Origin: Nageia nagi
Taxonomy: Eukaryota > Pinophyta
Reading direction: 5' to 3'
NCBI GenBank assembly: GCA_050084985.1
Contig: JBITNC010000001.1
Coordinates: 72,478,001 to 72,542,000 of the forward strand
DNA: 64,000 nt
This document shows, in pieces, positions 1 through 10,562 of this stretch. The stretch's first letter is position 1, and every line of letters begins with the position of its first letter. The notes beneath the pieces were generated by a model. It did no database searches. It worked only from the letters and a program-made list of their open reading frames with translations, and was not told the origin of the DNA. Both the position numbers and the translations under genes were made by a program.

Positions 1-101
1 GACCATTAAATGAGAGAATGGTCACCTTTTGATGCAATAAGGGTTTCTTTTTCTCTTTTTTAGCCTCAACAACAGATGTATCCACAATATTCAAATATTT
101 A

Positions 102-437
102 TCAAAAGAAACTGCTGCCAAATAAAACCTTCAGATTTATTACTATAAGCGCAAACCATTCATCTAATTCATCAATTACCTCATCTTCCTTCGATAAAGG
201 TGGTGGAACAAGAAACATAGGCTTGGATGGCCTAGGCAAGGGAGTGTGTGAGTTAGATGATGACACATTCCCAATGTTGTAGCCTCTCCTTTCTCCTTCC
301 CTCCTTGTACCATTTGTGTTTCCCAAAGCTGCCCTCAATTCTTGTTGATTTGTCTCTTGTAAGGACACCATTCTTTGTAGCATGTCAAGTAGAGCATCGA
401 ACTTTTGCTCATTCTCTTTTCTCCTAAATAGTTCCAT
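102..437 (-). pseudogene. gag-like N-terminal ORF of element A
   Basis: A 111-codon ORF starts at the first ATG after the leader. It begins MELFRRKENEQKFDALLDML and continues with a glutamine-rich helical stretch and a proline/serine-rich patch. An N-terminal helix of this kind is common in plant Gypsy gag proteins. The frame breaks near position 102; the sequence further down to base 1 shows coding-like fragments with stops, so it is a remnant. The ATG sits at the same place as the ATG of element B's PDS5 ORF, with a similar GGATCATGG context. It is therefore the native ORF start to compare with B. Gag assignment is by position and composition only. Confidence 0.5.
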
Positions 438-1160
438 GATCCGCTTTTAGCAAACATCAACCTTCAAAACCTTATTTGTGCAATTCCTGAAAAATAGGTC
501 AAAAATCATGGGAAATGCTAGATTTCATATAAAAAAATTCAACATTTTTTCTGAAGGTGGTAATGAGAAGTAGAGCTTAATGGGTGCTCAAATCTACCTG
601 ACAAATACCTCCAACTGATTGAATCTTCAAAAATGTCACTTCCTTTTTTGCTTGAAAAACCCTTTTAGAAGCTTAAAACAATATGCAAAGCACTCAAAAA
701 TGCTTCTAAGGGTCAGGTACTTGACTTGGCAGATTGAATCTGATGTTAAGAGTCCAAAATGCACCATAAATGACCCCTCAAAATAGGGTTTCCTGATATG
801 GACGAATTTGAGATTATTTTTTCTACAACCAATCAAATCACAAAAAAACCCTTAATCTGAAATTTCTAAAATCTTACCCAAATTTTTTTTGAAACCATAG
901 ATCTACAATTTGGCGAAAAGGGTATCCAAATCTACAATTTTTTTTTTTTTCACAAAAAAATCCCTAAAAATCCGCGATTTTCACTAAGCCATAAATTTTC
1001 ACCACAGAAAAACACTTTTCAACATGGATCTGAAATACCCACAAAAGTTTTTTGAAAGCACTAATTTGTTTGAAAACCCTAATTCAAAAAAACTACAAAA
1101 CTGAGATACCCACAACTGCCAAAACTCAGAAAAATAGACACTGACCACAGGCTGGCAAGA
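438..1160 (-). other. leader of element A
   Basis: Untranslated leader between primer site and gag ATG. It is rich in A-tracts and has no ORF of note. Its alignment with 9586-10545 is what ties A to B. Confidence 0.6.
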
Positions 1161-1162
1161 TT

Positions 1163-1177
1163 CCAGCTTTGATACCA
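1163..1177 (-). promoter_or_regulatory. primer binding site, element A (tRNA-iMet type)
   Basis: On the minus strand this reads TGGTATCAAAGCTGG, one mismatch from the plant initiator-tRNA-Met primer site TGGTATCAGAGC, a few bases inside the LTR edge. Confidence 0.8.
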
Positions 1178-1181
1178 CTGG

Positions 1182-1971
1182 TGATGTTCCTTTTATATAT
1201 ATATATATAAAATAAACTAAAAATATATATATTACACAGGTGAAGTTTCACAACCCTACGTAAACCAGAGATATTTGCCTAGCATATAAAAAATAAAATT
1301 GCTCATAAACTAAAATATATAAATATATATACATATATATATTAAATTTTAGCAAACCAACTAAAAACTGAGAATGGACAAATGCAGTCCCACAAAACTC
1401 AAAATTGATACAAACTTCCACAAGTTGGGAACGAACTGCAAACCCCAACTGAATATGGATACCAAAAAACTCCCACCTCAATAATGACACCCCAAATACA
1501 ATAAGCATAAGGTTTGGGGCTGCCAACAGGTCTGAAACACATGTCACAAACGCTCTAAAAATGCCATGAACCACTCATAGATGCATTTTTTGTATTTTTG
1601 ATATTTTAGGGCATCAACACCCTCAATGATATTGCCAAAACCTCAAACATGCAGCTCCAATGCACTATGGGAATAAGTAAGACCTGCAATCTCAACTCAT
1701 GGAAACTCTAGGGTTTCAATATTCAATTTTGATATCAACATAACATGCCCAAAATGGAACTTTCACTTCCTTTTATATATGAGGTTCTATTTTTGCATTG
1801 ACATTTCCAAAACCCTAAAATCACTTAAAGCCTTATTTCAAGTTTATAACATAAAGAAATAATAATTAAAACTAATGTTATGTCTCCTAATACATTGCTC
1901 CCTTTTTTTATTATTTATTTCCTAAGTGTAGAAGACAAAACTGATATTTCAATCTTGGGACATTATAATCA
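1182..1971 (-). repeat. 5' LTR of element A
   Basis: The inner edge is TGATG at 1182, next to the primer site. The outer edge is uncertain (1967-1971, around CATTATAATCA). The sequence from about 1760 on matches the ends of the B-family LTRs, including the CTAAGTGTAGAAGAC block. It holds a TA microsatellite at 1195-1210. Confidence 0.7.
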
Positions 1972-2080
1972 AAGTCTTTCGCACACCCTTGGAGATCATG
2001 CCAATAGTGCTACCATCCTGTCGGAAGCATCCTTCAATCTTCTTGGACGTAGTCTGCATCTGGTGTCTCCAAATGACCAT

Positions 2081-5000
2081 CTACCTTTTGTGAATAATGG
2101 GATGCCCTACCTTCAACAAGTTGAGATCAACTTCAAGATGCTTCTGGGCCTTTGCCAATACCGCTTCCTTCTTCCTAACATTGTTATTTTCCCCTTGGAA
2201 CTTGAATTGATAAAGATATTCACTCATTTGTTCCTCAACCTCCTTTCGCAAGGGGATTTTGACTTTCAGGATAGCGTTGCACTTCTTAAGTGCATGGTTC
2301 AACCAATCATGATGATAGGTGAATTCATGATAGTAGACCAACTTTTCTGGGTTATAGCGAAAATATGCTGCAGATGTGAAATGTTTGGAAGGTAACTATC
2401 CAACGTATTGAGGTGTGCTGAAATCGCGTTTTAGATCCCTGATCTCAACACCCTCGGCAAGGAGTTTGTAAAACTGTGAAGACAATCTTTTGACAGCCTC
2501 CATCACTTCATTCGTAAGCTACTCCTTCATCAATTCCCACCCCTCATGGAAGGAAGTCTGCTTCTGTAAGTGTAAAGGAGTGTTACTAATTTTTTGGAAC
2601 TCTTTTATCATCTTCCTGCTTGCCATGAGTTCTTTCTTCAACTTCTTCACTTCCCTTTTGGCTTCATAGCCTTCCTGCTCCATGATTGCAGCATTTTGGG
2701 TGACAATATGTTTTCTGGCTGTTAACCCTAGCTTAACTGGCATCTTGAATGTCTCAATGATATAGTCCTCTGCTCTCTAGGGGTGATTCTCCTTGGAGTA
2801 GCAATGGTTGATGGAGATCTCCTTTTGAGAGGTGGAAACAAAAGTGTCCACCCTTCGAATCTTCTCCCCATCTAAAAGTTCTTCCTCATCATCACAACGC
2901 AGGTCCTAGTCTATATTTTCATCATGAGTTGTACTCATGTAAAGGGCTCTAAGGCAGGCATCCAGGTCAAGATCTAAATGTTTGGTTGTTGGCCGAGGGG
3001 GAAACCTTTGAACCAACAATCTTCCTTTGTCAATTTTCTTGACCTCTTTCGCTAGAGTGGTTTGTACTACAACCATTTTCCTTGCCTTGATGTTCCTCCT
3101 ACTGTCTCTTCTTCTTCTGTTCCTCAATCTCTCCTTCGTCTTCTTTATCTCCTCCATTACCGCCTATAGATAAGCCGTTGTTTCGAAGCTGGGGAGATCT
3201 CTCATGACTCCTCTTGGTAGAGGACTTATGCGAGGAAGGGGACTTCTTCCTATGTTTGGCAGGAGAGGGCTTGGATGCAGCCACCTCTCTAGCGCATTTC
3301 TTTCCAATTATTTAGATGTCATCATCATAGGTACCAACATCCACTATTTCATCATCCGGGATGGTTTCAATCTCGATTTCATCATGTGCTGAAGCACTCA
3401 TCGCTATGTCATCTTGCTTAGGCATATTGGTAGCATTGCTAGCATCATCTTCTTCTTCTTCATCCTCGCTATGGCTCTTCGATTCTTCTACAGAATCCTC
3501 CACCGGACGATCAGAATCTTCGATCTCTTCATCGGAAGAAGAAGAGGAATGCTCAGAACTAGAGCTAGAACTTGGTTGCAAAAGGGGGAACTTTCTCCCT
3601 TGGACTAGGAAAATGGATGGATGTGGAAGGAATCACCTTAGTGGATGAAATACTGCCACATGCTATATTCACCACATCATCCAGCACATCCGAGGGAAGA
3701 GTATGATATCCAACATCTCTAAGATCAGTTTCTATTACACTGCATTTGCTTGGACCCGGGATGAGCTCCGTTGGGGCCTCGTCTTTTTCCTATAGGAAGG
3801 AAGGGTGTCTTCTTTGGTGAGGACGTGGTGTGAGCAGGAGACTTAATCCTCAAGCGGGCCTCTTTAGGTCGGGGCTTGGTAGTTCGAGTTTTTTGAGGAG
3901 GTTTTTTTCCCTAAAGGGGAGCCTTCTTCTTGCTCAAGAGAGCCTTTATGCGTGCAATTTCTCCTTTGCCATGTATATTTCTATACCTGTCCTTATCTCC
4001 CAAAGGCTTGTGAGGAAATGCGATGGACCTATGAAAAATTGTACCATAAAAACACGCAATTATCCCCTTATGATCATAATTCTTAGCAGCAGCCTCTCTG
4101 AAGAAGTTGTATTGCTGTAACTCCTCTCGCATATGCATTGCCTCCACCCATGTCTGGTACACATATCCGGATATAGTAATAGGGAAATTTATTGTGGCAT
4201 TCTTCTTCTTCTAGACCCTCTCCTTCAAGAACAAGAGCTTCCTGGCATACTCCATGAGAATCAATCTATCACTGGCGAATCTGGGCAAGAGTAGGGGTTG
4301 TTCTTCTGAACCATAGTCTCATATATATGTAAAATCGATGTCTTGCAAAAAGAAGTCTGCATGTACACTGATGGCTTGAGTAGCTACATCAGAAATCCTC
4401 TTCACTACGGATTCTCCTTTGATATCCTTGTAGATATCATATTCCCAGAAATCGATCATCTCATAGACATATTGGAACTTGTTCTGGCACCACCATTTCT
4501 GGTATGCCCTCCACACAGGGGTGTATTTCTGCCCTAAGTATCTTTCATCAGCCAACTTCTAGGATCTGACTTTGCCATGTAGCAACAGGTACACGAAATT
4601 AGATTTCATATAGAATCTCTTTGAGGAGCCGTAAAAGGACAACTGATAGCGAAGGGCATCACTGATTACACCAACCCACTGGATAGGTCTCCCCGAACTG
4701 ATAATAGCAATAAAACTTGTGAAATCTCTCCGGTACTTAACATCATTTTCCTAACCCATCACTCTAGACAAGAGAGTGATCAATTTTGCCACAACTGACA
4801 GGAATTCATCTCTCCGTGCATTGATCAGCCTCTACCCTTGAAGGTTTTGAAACTTTTCAAGTAACCAAGGTCGAATATAGTCTCCAAGTCGGGTCGTGGA
4901 ATCATGAAATTCTTCAGAATGGGTCAATGTATAATCGTCCCCATACCTCTTCTAGCCAAAGGCTGCTTCAATTTAGGTAGGGGAAAAGTCCATGATCATG

Positions 5001-5254
5001 TTGCCTTTTGTATCCTATAGAACCCTTTTGCCATAATCACATTTCCTGGCCACTTCACTGCACAAGTTTGGGAAAGGTACTGCAATGGGCATCATGACGG
5101 CATTGAACAATTCGCATGTGTGGATTAGCTCCTCGGATAAGTCCAGGTTTCCCCAATCTGTATCACCAACGAAAATGTGTTGCCCCTTGAATCTGGCTTC
5201 AAGGAGCTCTATTTTTTCCTTTTGTTGGAAGTCTATCAGGCTTTCCTTCAAAAG
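2081..5254 (-). pseudogene. long decayed ORF of unit C (unrecognised protein)
   Basis: Read from 5254 down to 2081, one frame dominates (5254-3911 and 2908-2081); the middle part (3900-2909) needs two frame changes. I do not recognise the family. In order it shows an alpha/beta-looking region rich in W, Y and F (about 5250-3950), a lysine/proline tail, a serine tract followed by a D/E-rich acidic tract (3581-3312), a K/S/H basic patch (3284-3099) and coiled-coil-like K/E stretches (2743-2519, 2341-2081). In the dominant frame I count 14 stops: 12 TAG, one TAA (4973) and one TGA (4319). The ORF starts at 11397 and was split by insertion of element B at 5254/11299. It could be a gag-like protein of an uncharacterised retroelement or a multicopy host gene. 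No reverse transcriptase or integrase was found in it. Confidence 0.5.
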
Positions 5255-5992
5255 TGTAATGTTCCTTTTATTTTTATTGCTCAAGTGAATGCTCAAAACA
5301 CAGAAATAAACTTGCAGCCAAGAACAATGTCAAAACTCAGAAAAATATGCAAAATAATGGAGAGAATCAGCCAAGGAATTTTATTAAAAAAAAAAATGAT
5401 GTCAAACCAATACAATATCTGAAGTGCCACAAATGTAGATCCAAGCTCACAAAAATGCCACAAATTGGCCAGATCTGAAAATGATGCAACAGAATGAGGC
5501 TAGGCTCCCATGCAAGGCCTCCAACCCTCAAGATCTCTCCAAGAAATCGCTACCTCCAACTCTAGATGTGCAAGCATCCCCAAGATTGAGGCCCACAACT
5601 CCTGAAGTCTCCCAAGCAATAGCTACCTTTAGCTCTAGGTGTACAAACACCCCCAAGACTAAGGCCCACAACCCTTGAGATCCAAATATGCATGAACACG
5701 TGCACACTTGGGTTGAGAAAGGAATCTCCTTCACTCAAAAATAATAAAATAGATGATCCACAAGCTTCCTCAAATGGGATGCCCACTTCCCTTTTATAAG
5801 TTCATATTCTAATTTGGAGTTGACATCTCCCAACCCTAAAATCACTTAAAGTGCCCTATTACAAAATAAAAATATAAAACATAAATAAACACAACTTAAG
5901 TTATGTCTCTTAATCACATGAACTCCTTTTTCACTTTTATAATTAAGTGTAGGAGACATTTACAAAAAAATATTTATTTTTGGTACATTACA
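5255..5992 (-). repeat. 3' LTR of element B
   Basis: 738 bp, TGTAATG...CATTACA, next to the AAAAG duplication. It is nearly identical to 10563-11298 and closely matches the solo LTR at 27015-27743. It carries an internal tandem repeat at 5516-5690. Confidence 0.95.
5516..5690 (-). repeat. tandem repeat of about 73 bp inside the B-family LTR
   Basis: Two full units and a partial third begin at 5516, 5590 and 5663, each starting with GGCC followed by a CCAAC/CACAAC block. The same array occurs in the other B LTR and in the solo LTR, so it belongs to the family. Confidence 0.7.
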
Positions 5993-6009
5993 AGTCCACC
6001 CTCCTCAAA
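5993..6009 (-). promoter_or_regulatory. polypurine tract of element B
   Basis: The minus strand reads TTTGAGGAGGGTGGACT directly before the 3' LTR. The 20-odd bases upstream (GCTTGAGGACAAGC) match the end of Gypsy pol seen in element D. Confidence 0.8.
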
Positions 6010-7431
6010 TTTGCTTGTCCTCAAGCAATTGCAATGTTGGATGGTTCACAATTTCATTAATACTGTACCCAAACTGTCTCAAACACTTATGTGTGTCAAA
6101 ACCCCATATTGTTTCTTTGTTACCAAGCCCATTTTGAATTCATAACAAGGCTGATTTTCTGATAACAGCATTAAAATCATGGTGTTTGTACTCCCAAAAC
6201 GTAGCCAAACTGAGTGATTCTCCATCCCTCATAGTTGTACTATGCATGAGCATCAACCAACCAACAATAATACTGATTGGGGTTTTGAGAAAGAGGCTGC
6301 AATGTAAGAGTAACAGGTCTAATTTTCTCTTTCCAATAGCCATAAATGACTCACAATCATCTACACTCATGCTTTCATTGTTTCTCATCAATGTGCCATG
6401 CATAAATGAAGTGTAGCTATAAATCATACCAAGAAAATAGAGACTGAAAATTGTATGTACAGCAGTATTATCATAGCCATATATCCATTTTACTTCCTCC
6501 CATATGACTTCTAAACCAAGCCGAACATTAAGAACTTCATTAGGAATGTTTTTCTTTACAACACTCAATAGACATGCCGTTTCCAATGGCCCCTCATGCT
6601 GTTGTAGTAACCTTGAATTGAATGTGCATACCATGGATGAATATCTTCATAATTTCATGTTCACTCTCAAGACAAATATGACTATGTGCTCCCACAACCG
6701 AGAATACACCTTCAAAACCAGCCAATGCAAAAAGTGTATAACTCAAATTCATGGCAAAATGAAAGTAAGTTACCTTCCCAAATGTGTGGAGGTTGGCATC
6801 ACCACAAGACACCAATTTCTGAAACTTACCAAGTTTCCTATCAACAAGTTCATCCAAATCATGCCTAAAAAGAAATAGTGCGCTGCTGTCATAAAAATCA
6901 GAATTCAACTTGTACCTGTTTAGAATGTTTCTGTGGATTCTCAAGTTCAAATTTATCTTCTTTTTCCTTCTATAACTGATTGAGGCACCTTTACATATGA
7001 AATTTTCTGATCTTACTTTTCCTAAGTTGATAAAATGAACACATGCAATTTTTCAACTCATGCGTAGCAGTCTCAAATCTTATTGCATCAAATATCATGC
7101 AATGTACAGCCATATTCATGTGAATTGCAGCCAAGCCATTTGTCATCAGAATAGTCCAAAACATCTTGCAAAGTGGAGTACAAAACATGAAGGAAGATGT
7201 ACTAATGTTTTGACAACAAGTATATATAAAACTTGCCTTTGTGCATGCCCAAAGAAACACAAATCAAATCAGTTTCCTGTGTAACTTTTGCAATCTCAAA
7301 ACTGTATGCCATCTTATGCATGTCAATAATCAAATACCAACTTGAAATCCTCCAATGTAGTGTGCTCCAAATCAAACCTGAATTGAAGATGTACAAGGGC
7401 TCCAAAGTGTGCTCAAGAGTTTTCACAAGTG
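6010..7431 (-). other. 3' internal region of element B, unrecognised
   Basis: Between the end of the long ORF and the polypurine tract there are several medium ORFs on the minus strand in different frames (6950-6594, 6634-6140, 7260-6991). None resembles reverse transcriptase, integrase or a chromodomain. Their hydrophobic, C/H/F-rich composition could reflect further captured or decayed host sequence. I assign no function. Confidence 0.35.
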
Positions 7432-8772
7432 CTATGAACAAATGCAATCAAGGCTGCCTAAGTGCTTCTTCAAGACCCATGAAGTGCTCAAAGTGTCTTC
7501 CAACTCCAACAATCTAAAAATGAAATGATTAGTTTCCCATCTATAACTGTTACACATTCTCAAAATTAAATCAAAAATCATCAAGACAAAATTATGAACC
7601 AATGTATGCCAAGGTTCAACAAGAAGTGCAACCCATTCATCCCATTTGTCTTTCAAACCATGTTCCAAGTATGTGCAAGTGTCCCAATAAAGTGTGGAAT
7701 CAGTCCCCTTTTTGCTATTCCAAAACTTCATCAACAAGGCAACTATAATCCCTTGAATTCTTTCAATTATGATACTTTTTTGCTGGCTATCCCAACTGTC
7801 TAAATAGCTGAGAATGTCATGTCGAATTGTGAGGTGACAAGTGTACCAATTGTCCACATTTCCTATTGTAATTTTTCTGATTTCTTTATCAGATTCATAG
7901 GTTGCCATCAAGTGAGAATTTTGTGCAATTCTTTCCACATATAAGGCTCCAAAAAACAACTCCAAATACGAAAACAGAATCAACAATGTGTATACCAATG
8001 AAAGCCATAAAAAGAGATGGAAAGATACCACATATGACCATGAAAAAGTATCTCTCTCTTTAATGTTCCATGTCGGGTGTGTTCTACACATTCTATCATG
8101 CATCCACATGAGAAAAATCAGCATTTTATTTGAAGGAACCATGGCTGTAGTAAATTTACCTTCACATGAAATATCAAAGAGTTGTCCTCCTCCCATGTAC
8201 TTGTATGAAACTTCCAAAATTTTGCATGCAACTTTGGATGTGTTTTCCTTGATTCCTTGTAGCACTATACTCTTGCCATCTAGTACAAATTTTAATTCCA
8301 ATTTTTGATAATTGGTAGAATAATCACTAAGAGACCAAAGCCATTGGACTCCCAAAACCATATGAGGCACACCACCCAATGGAAAAACAAAGAATTGCTC
8401 ATCACTCTCATAGTTTCCAAAGCTGATTTTTATATCCTTTACTACTTTATTGCGAGGAATGAGATCACCAAAGGACTCAATTTGGAAATCTCTTTTAACT
8501 CCATTCAAACTGTCACTAACTGAAAATTCTCCAATGCAATTATTATGTTCTTCATTGATTTCATTCCCAACAAGTGTACAAAATGAAGTATTTTGGGACT
8601 TTTTGAAACATACCTCATGTGAAAGAGTGACATCTCTATTACCAATCTCTTGAATGTAATCAGCCATGCAAGATGAACCATGCTCCAATGTTGAAATGTC
8701 TTCATTATGTTCTCCTTCAAAATTTTCTATTTGGCCTTCTTCTTTTTCAGTGGTGGAAACAACTTCAGAATT
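7432..8772 (-). pseudogene. acidic linker, protease remnant and unknown C-terminal region (element B)
   Basis: This stretch is in the same frame as the PDS5 ORF upstream and is separated from it by one TAA (8773-8775). After an acidic linker (about 8770-8690) it carries a segment with FFVFPLGGVPHMVLGVQWL near 8370, typical of the second half of plant Gypsy retropepsins (the FYVxxLGGxDVVLGxQWL region). The catalytic D-[ST]-G half is not seen, so it cannot be an active protease as it stands. Further on there is one strong hydrophobic segment (about 8030-7930, LFLWLSLVYTLLILF), then about 165 residues that I cannot assign. The ORF ends at 7432. Initiation could also occur at the internal ATG at 8688. 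Confidence 0.6.
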
Positions 8773-9585
8773 TTATGCACAAATTACCTCAAGCTCTTCT
8801 TTTTGATGGACAATTTCAATTTTTTCCATATTTTCCAAAGCTGATTCATCAACATAGTCCTTATCATTAAGGGAAAAATCTGTAGAATCATCCTTAGACC
8901 CTTCATTTCCAAAGAAGCATTTCAACTTCTTTTCACACTGTTTTACAACACTATCAACCAAATAATGGGCAGCTGCAGTAGTAATCAAATTTCTCCTCCA
9001 AACATCCAATAACATGGACAAGAGTGGTTGGTAAATATAATCACCTTCATTTATAATCAAGACCATAATATCTCTCATGGCTGAAATGACATTATTAGCA
9101 TGCTTTTGTCTTGCTGATGCAATGAAGTGATGAAACATTTGGTAGATTAATTCATCCATTCCCAAATCTAACAAAAGATTTCCCATTCTAGTTTTTGCAA
9201 ATATTTCAAGTAGAGAAACCCTTCTAGCAAAATGAGAAATTGAAACATTTCCTAAACCCTCAAAACTATCAACCAACAGCTGAAATATTGCTCTCAATGT
9301 GTTGTCATCATAAGGAGTTCTAGGTGCATAAATTTGCAATATTTTACACAAAAATGAAGCAACCATAATTCTTACCTCCTTATCCTTGTGGTTCAACCAT
9401 TTCGCCTTGCCTAATGATTTTACCACTGGAATTAAATCTGCATGTGGCTCATCCATCATATGCAGACAATCCCTTACTTCTTCTAAGATGCAAATAAAAG
9501 CATCTTTTGGTTGAAAGAGAATTCTCAGTTTTTCACTGGCATAATTGAGCCTTTTAATCACCTCTTTTTTGCCAACTAGTGCCAT
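8773..9585 (-). CDS. PDS5-like: PDS5-like N-terminal fragment captured by element B
   Basis: A 270-residue ORF starting at the element's gag-position ATG. Residues about 25-240 match the N-terminal HEAT-repeat region of plant PDS5 sister-chromatid cohesion proteins: LVKSLGKAKWLNHKDKEVR, then APRTPYDDNTLRAIFQLLVD, FARRVSLLEIFAKTR, the DLGMDELIYQMF segment and a final KQCEKKLKCFF. PDS5 binds cohesin and controls its loading and release on chromatin; full-length plant proteins are several times longer. The copy has no introns and no frameshift, consistent with capture from mRNA, and it keeps reading into element sequence after a single TAA. It is enclosed by the LTRs, so it belongs to the transposon. 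Recognition is from memory of the family, not a search. Whether it makes protein is unknown. Confidence 0.85.
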   Translation of the reverse strand: MALVGKKEVIKRLNYASEKLRILFQPKDAFICILEEVRDCLHMMDEPHADLIPVVKSLGKAKWLNHKDKEVRIMVASFLCKILQIYAPRTPYDDNTLRAIFQLLVDSFEGLGNVSISHFARRVSLLEIFAKTRMGNLLLDLGMDELIYQMFHHFIASARQKHANNVISAMRDIMVLIINEGDYIYQPLLSMLLDVWRRNLITTAAAHYLVDSVVKQCEKKLKCFFGNEGSKDDSTDFSLNDKDYVDESALENMEKIEIVHQKEELEVICA

Positions 9586-10545
9586 GATCCACCATTAACC
9601 AATTCAACCCCCAAAAACCTTTGCTTCAACCAGATCCCAAACCACAAAACCTAGATAGTCCAAAACTGAAAAACTCTACAATAATTTTGCAAACCCTATT
9701 TCTGCAATTTAATTTCTGAAAATTGGTAAAAAATCATAGGAAATGCTAGATCTCATACCAAACATTTTTGTAGAATTTTTTTGAGGGTAGCAATGCAAAG
9801 TAAGGCTTAATGGGTATTCAAATCCACCCCACAAATGCTTTCACATGCTAGAATATTTAAAAACGTCACTTTTCTTTTTTTCCTCAAAAGGACCCTTCTA
9901 GAAGCTTAAAATTGCATACAAAGTGCTCAAAAATACCCCTTAGGGTTAGATGTTTGGCTTAGTATGCTGGATCTGATGCTGGAACTCCAAAATTAGCCTC
10001 AAATGGCCCCTCAAAATAGGGTTTCCTGATACCCACGAAATTAGGGTTTCTTTTTGCAACCAAACAAATTACCAAGAATCTGCAATACCCAAAATGATTT
10101 TCACTATGAAATTGGCAACCCTAATTTTGAAAAACTTTGAAACTGAGATACCCACAACTGAAAAACACTGAAAAAATGCTAGATCTGAAAATATCCACAA
10201 AAAATTTTTTTTACTCAAAACTCCAATTCTGCCTAGAATCCTTGAGCAAAATTTTTCTGACTAGCTAGAATAATAGATCAAGACTTTCTATTTTTGAAAA
10301 TAGCTTTCAATCCTGCAATTCTTATCTCTCAACCCTAGACGACTTAGTCTAGGAATGCAAATTTTCTTTAAAAAATGCCTTTTAACCTTGAAAATTGCTT
10401 TTAAAATGCAAACCTCCTTGATCTATTAGATCCCCCAAAAATATTCAACACCCAAATGCTAGAAATTGAAGATCTGAATTTTTTGCAGAAACATTAACTC
10501 CAAATCTTTGAAAAATGTTCGATCTAACCACAGGTTGGCAAGATC
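9586..10545 (-). other. leader of element B
   Basis: About 960 bases of untranslated leader between primer site and ATG. It is homologous to the leader of element A (438-1160) and contains short repeated blocks such as CTGATACCCAC and AGGGTTTC. No ORF is supported. Confidence 0.65.
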
Positions 10546-10560
10546 CAAGCTCTGATACTA
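10546..10560 (-). promoter_or_regulatory. primer binding site, element B
   Basis: The minus strand reads TAGTATCAGAGCTTG, one mismatch from the plant initiator-tRNA-Met site, two bases inside the 5' LTR. Confidence 0.85.
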
Positions 10561-10562
10561 CT

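Larger units (their letters stand above)
1..1971 (-). mobile_element. LTR element A, 5' part only
   Basis: This is the 5' portion of an LTR retrotransposon read on the minus strand; it leaves the window at base 1. In element order it shows an LTR (1971 down to 1182), an initiator-tRNA-Met type primer binding site, a leader of about 720 bases and the start of a gag-like ORF. The leader aligns well by eye with that of element B (9586-10545), so A and B are one family. The LTR is more diverged, but its last 250 bases match B. A lies in the same flanking unit (C) as B and in the same orientation. Its 3' LTR and target duplication are not visible. Confidence 0.8.

Noticed and set aside
1880-2395. 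171-codon plus-strand ORF
   Set aside because: It crosses the LTR A border and is antisense to the coiled-coil part of the unit C ORF; composition is that of a shadow frame.
3361-3648. Plus-strand ORFs rich in serine opposite the unit C acidic tract
   Set aside because: They are antisense shadows of the D/E/S-rich minus-strand sequence; there is no independent evidence of coding.
5481-5786. ORFs repeated in the B-family LTRs (also at 10730-11092 and 27257-27487)
   Set aside because: They arise from the 73-bp tandem repeat within the LTR and are broken in the solo copy by small deletions.
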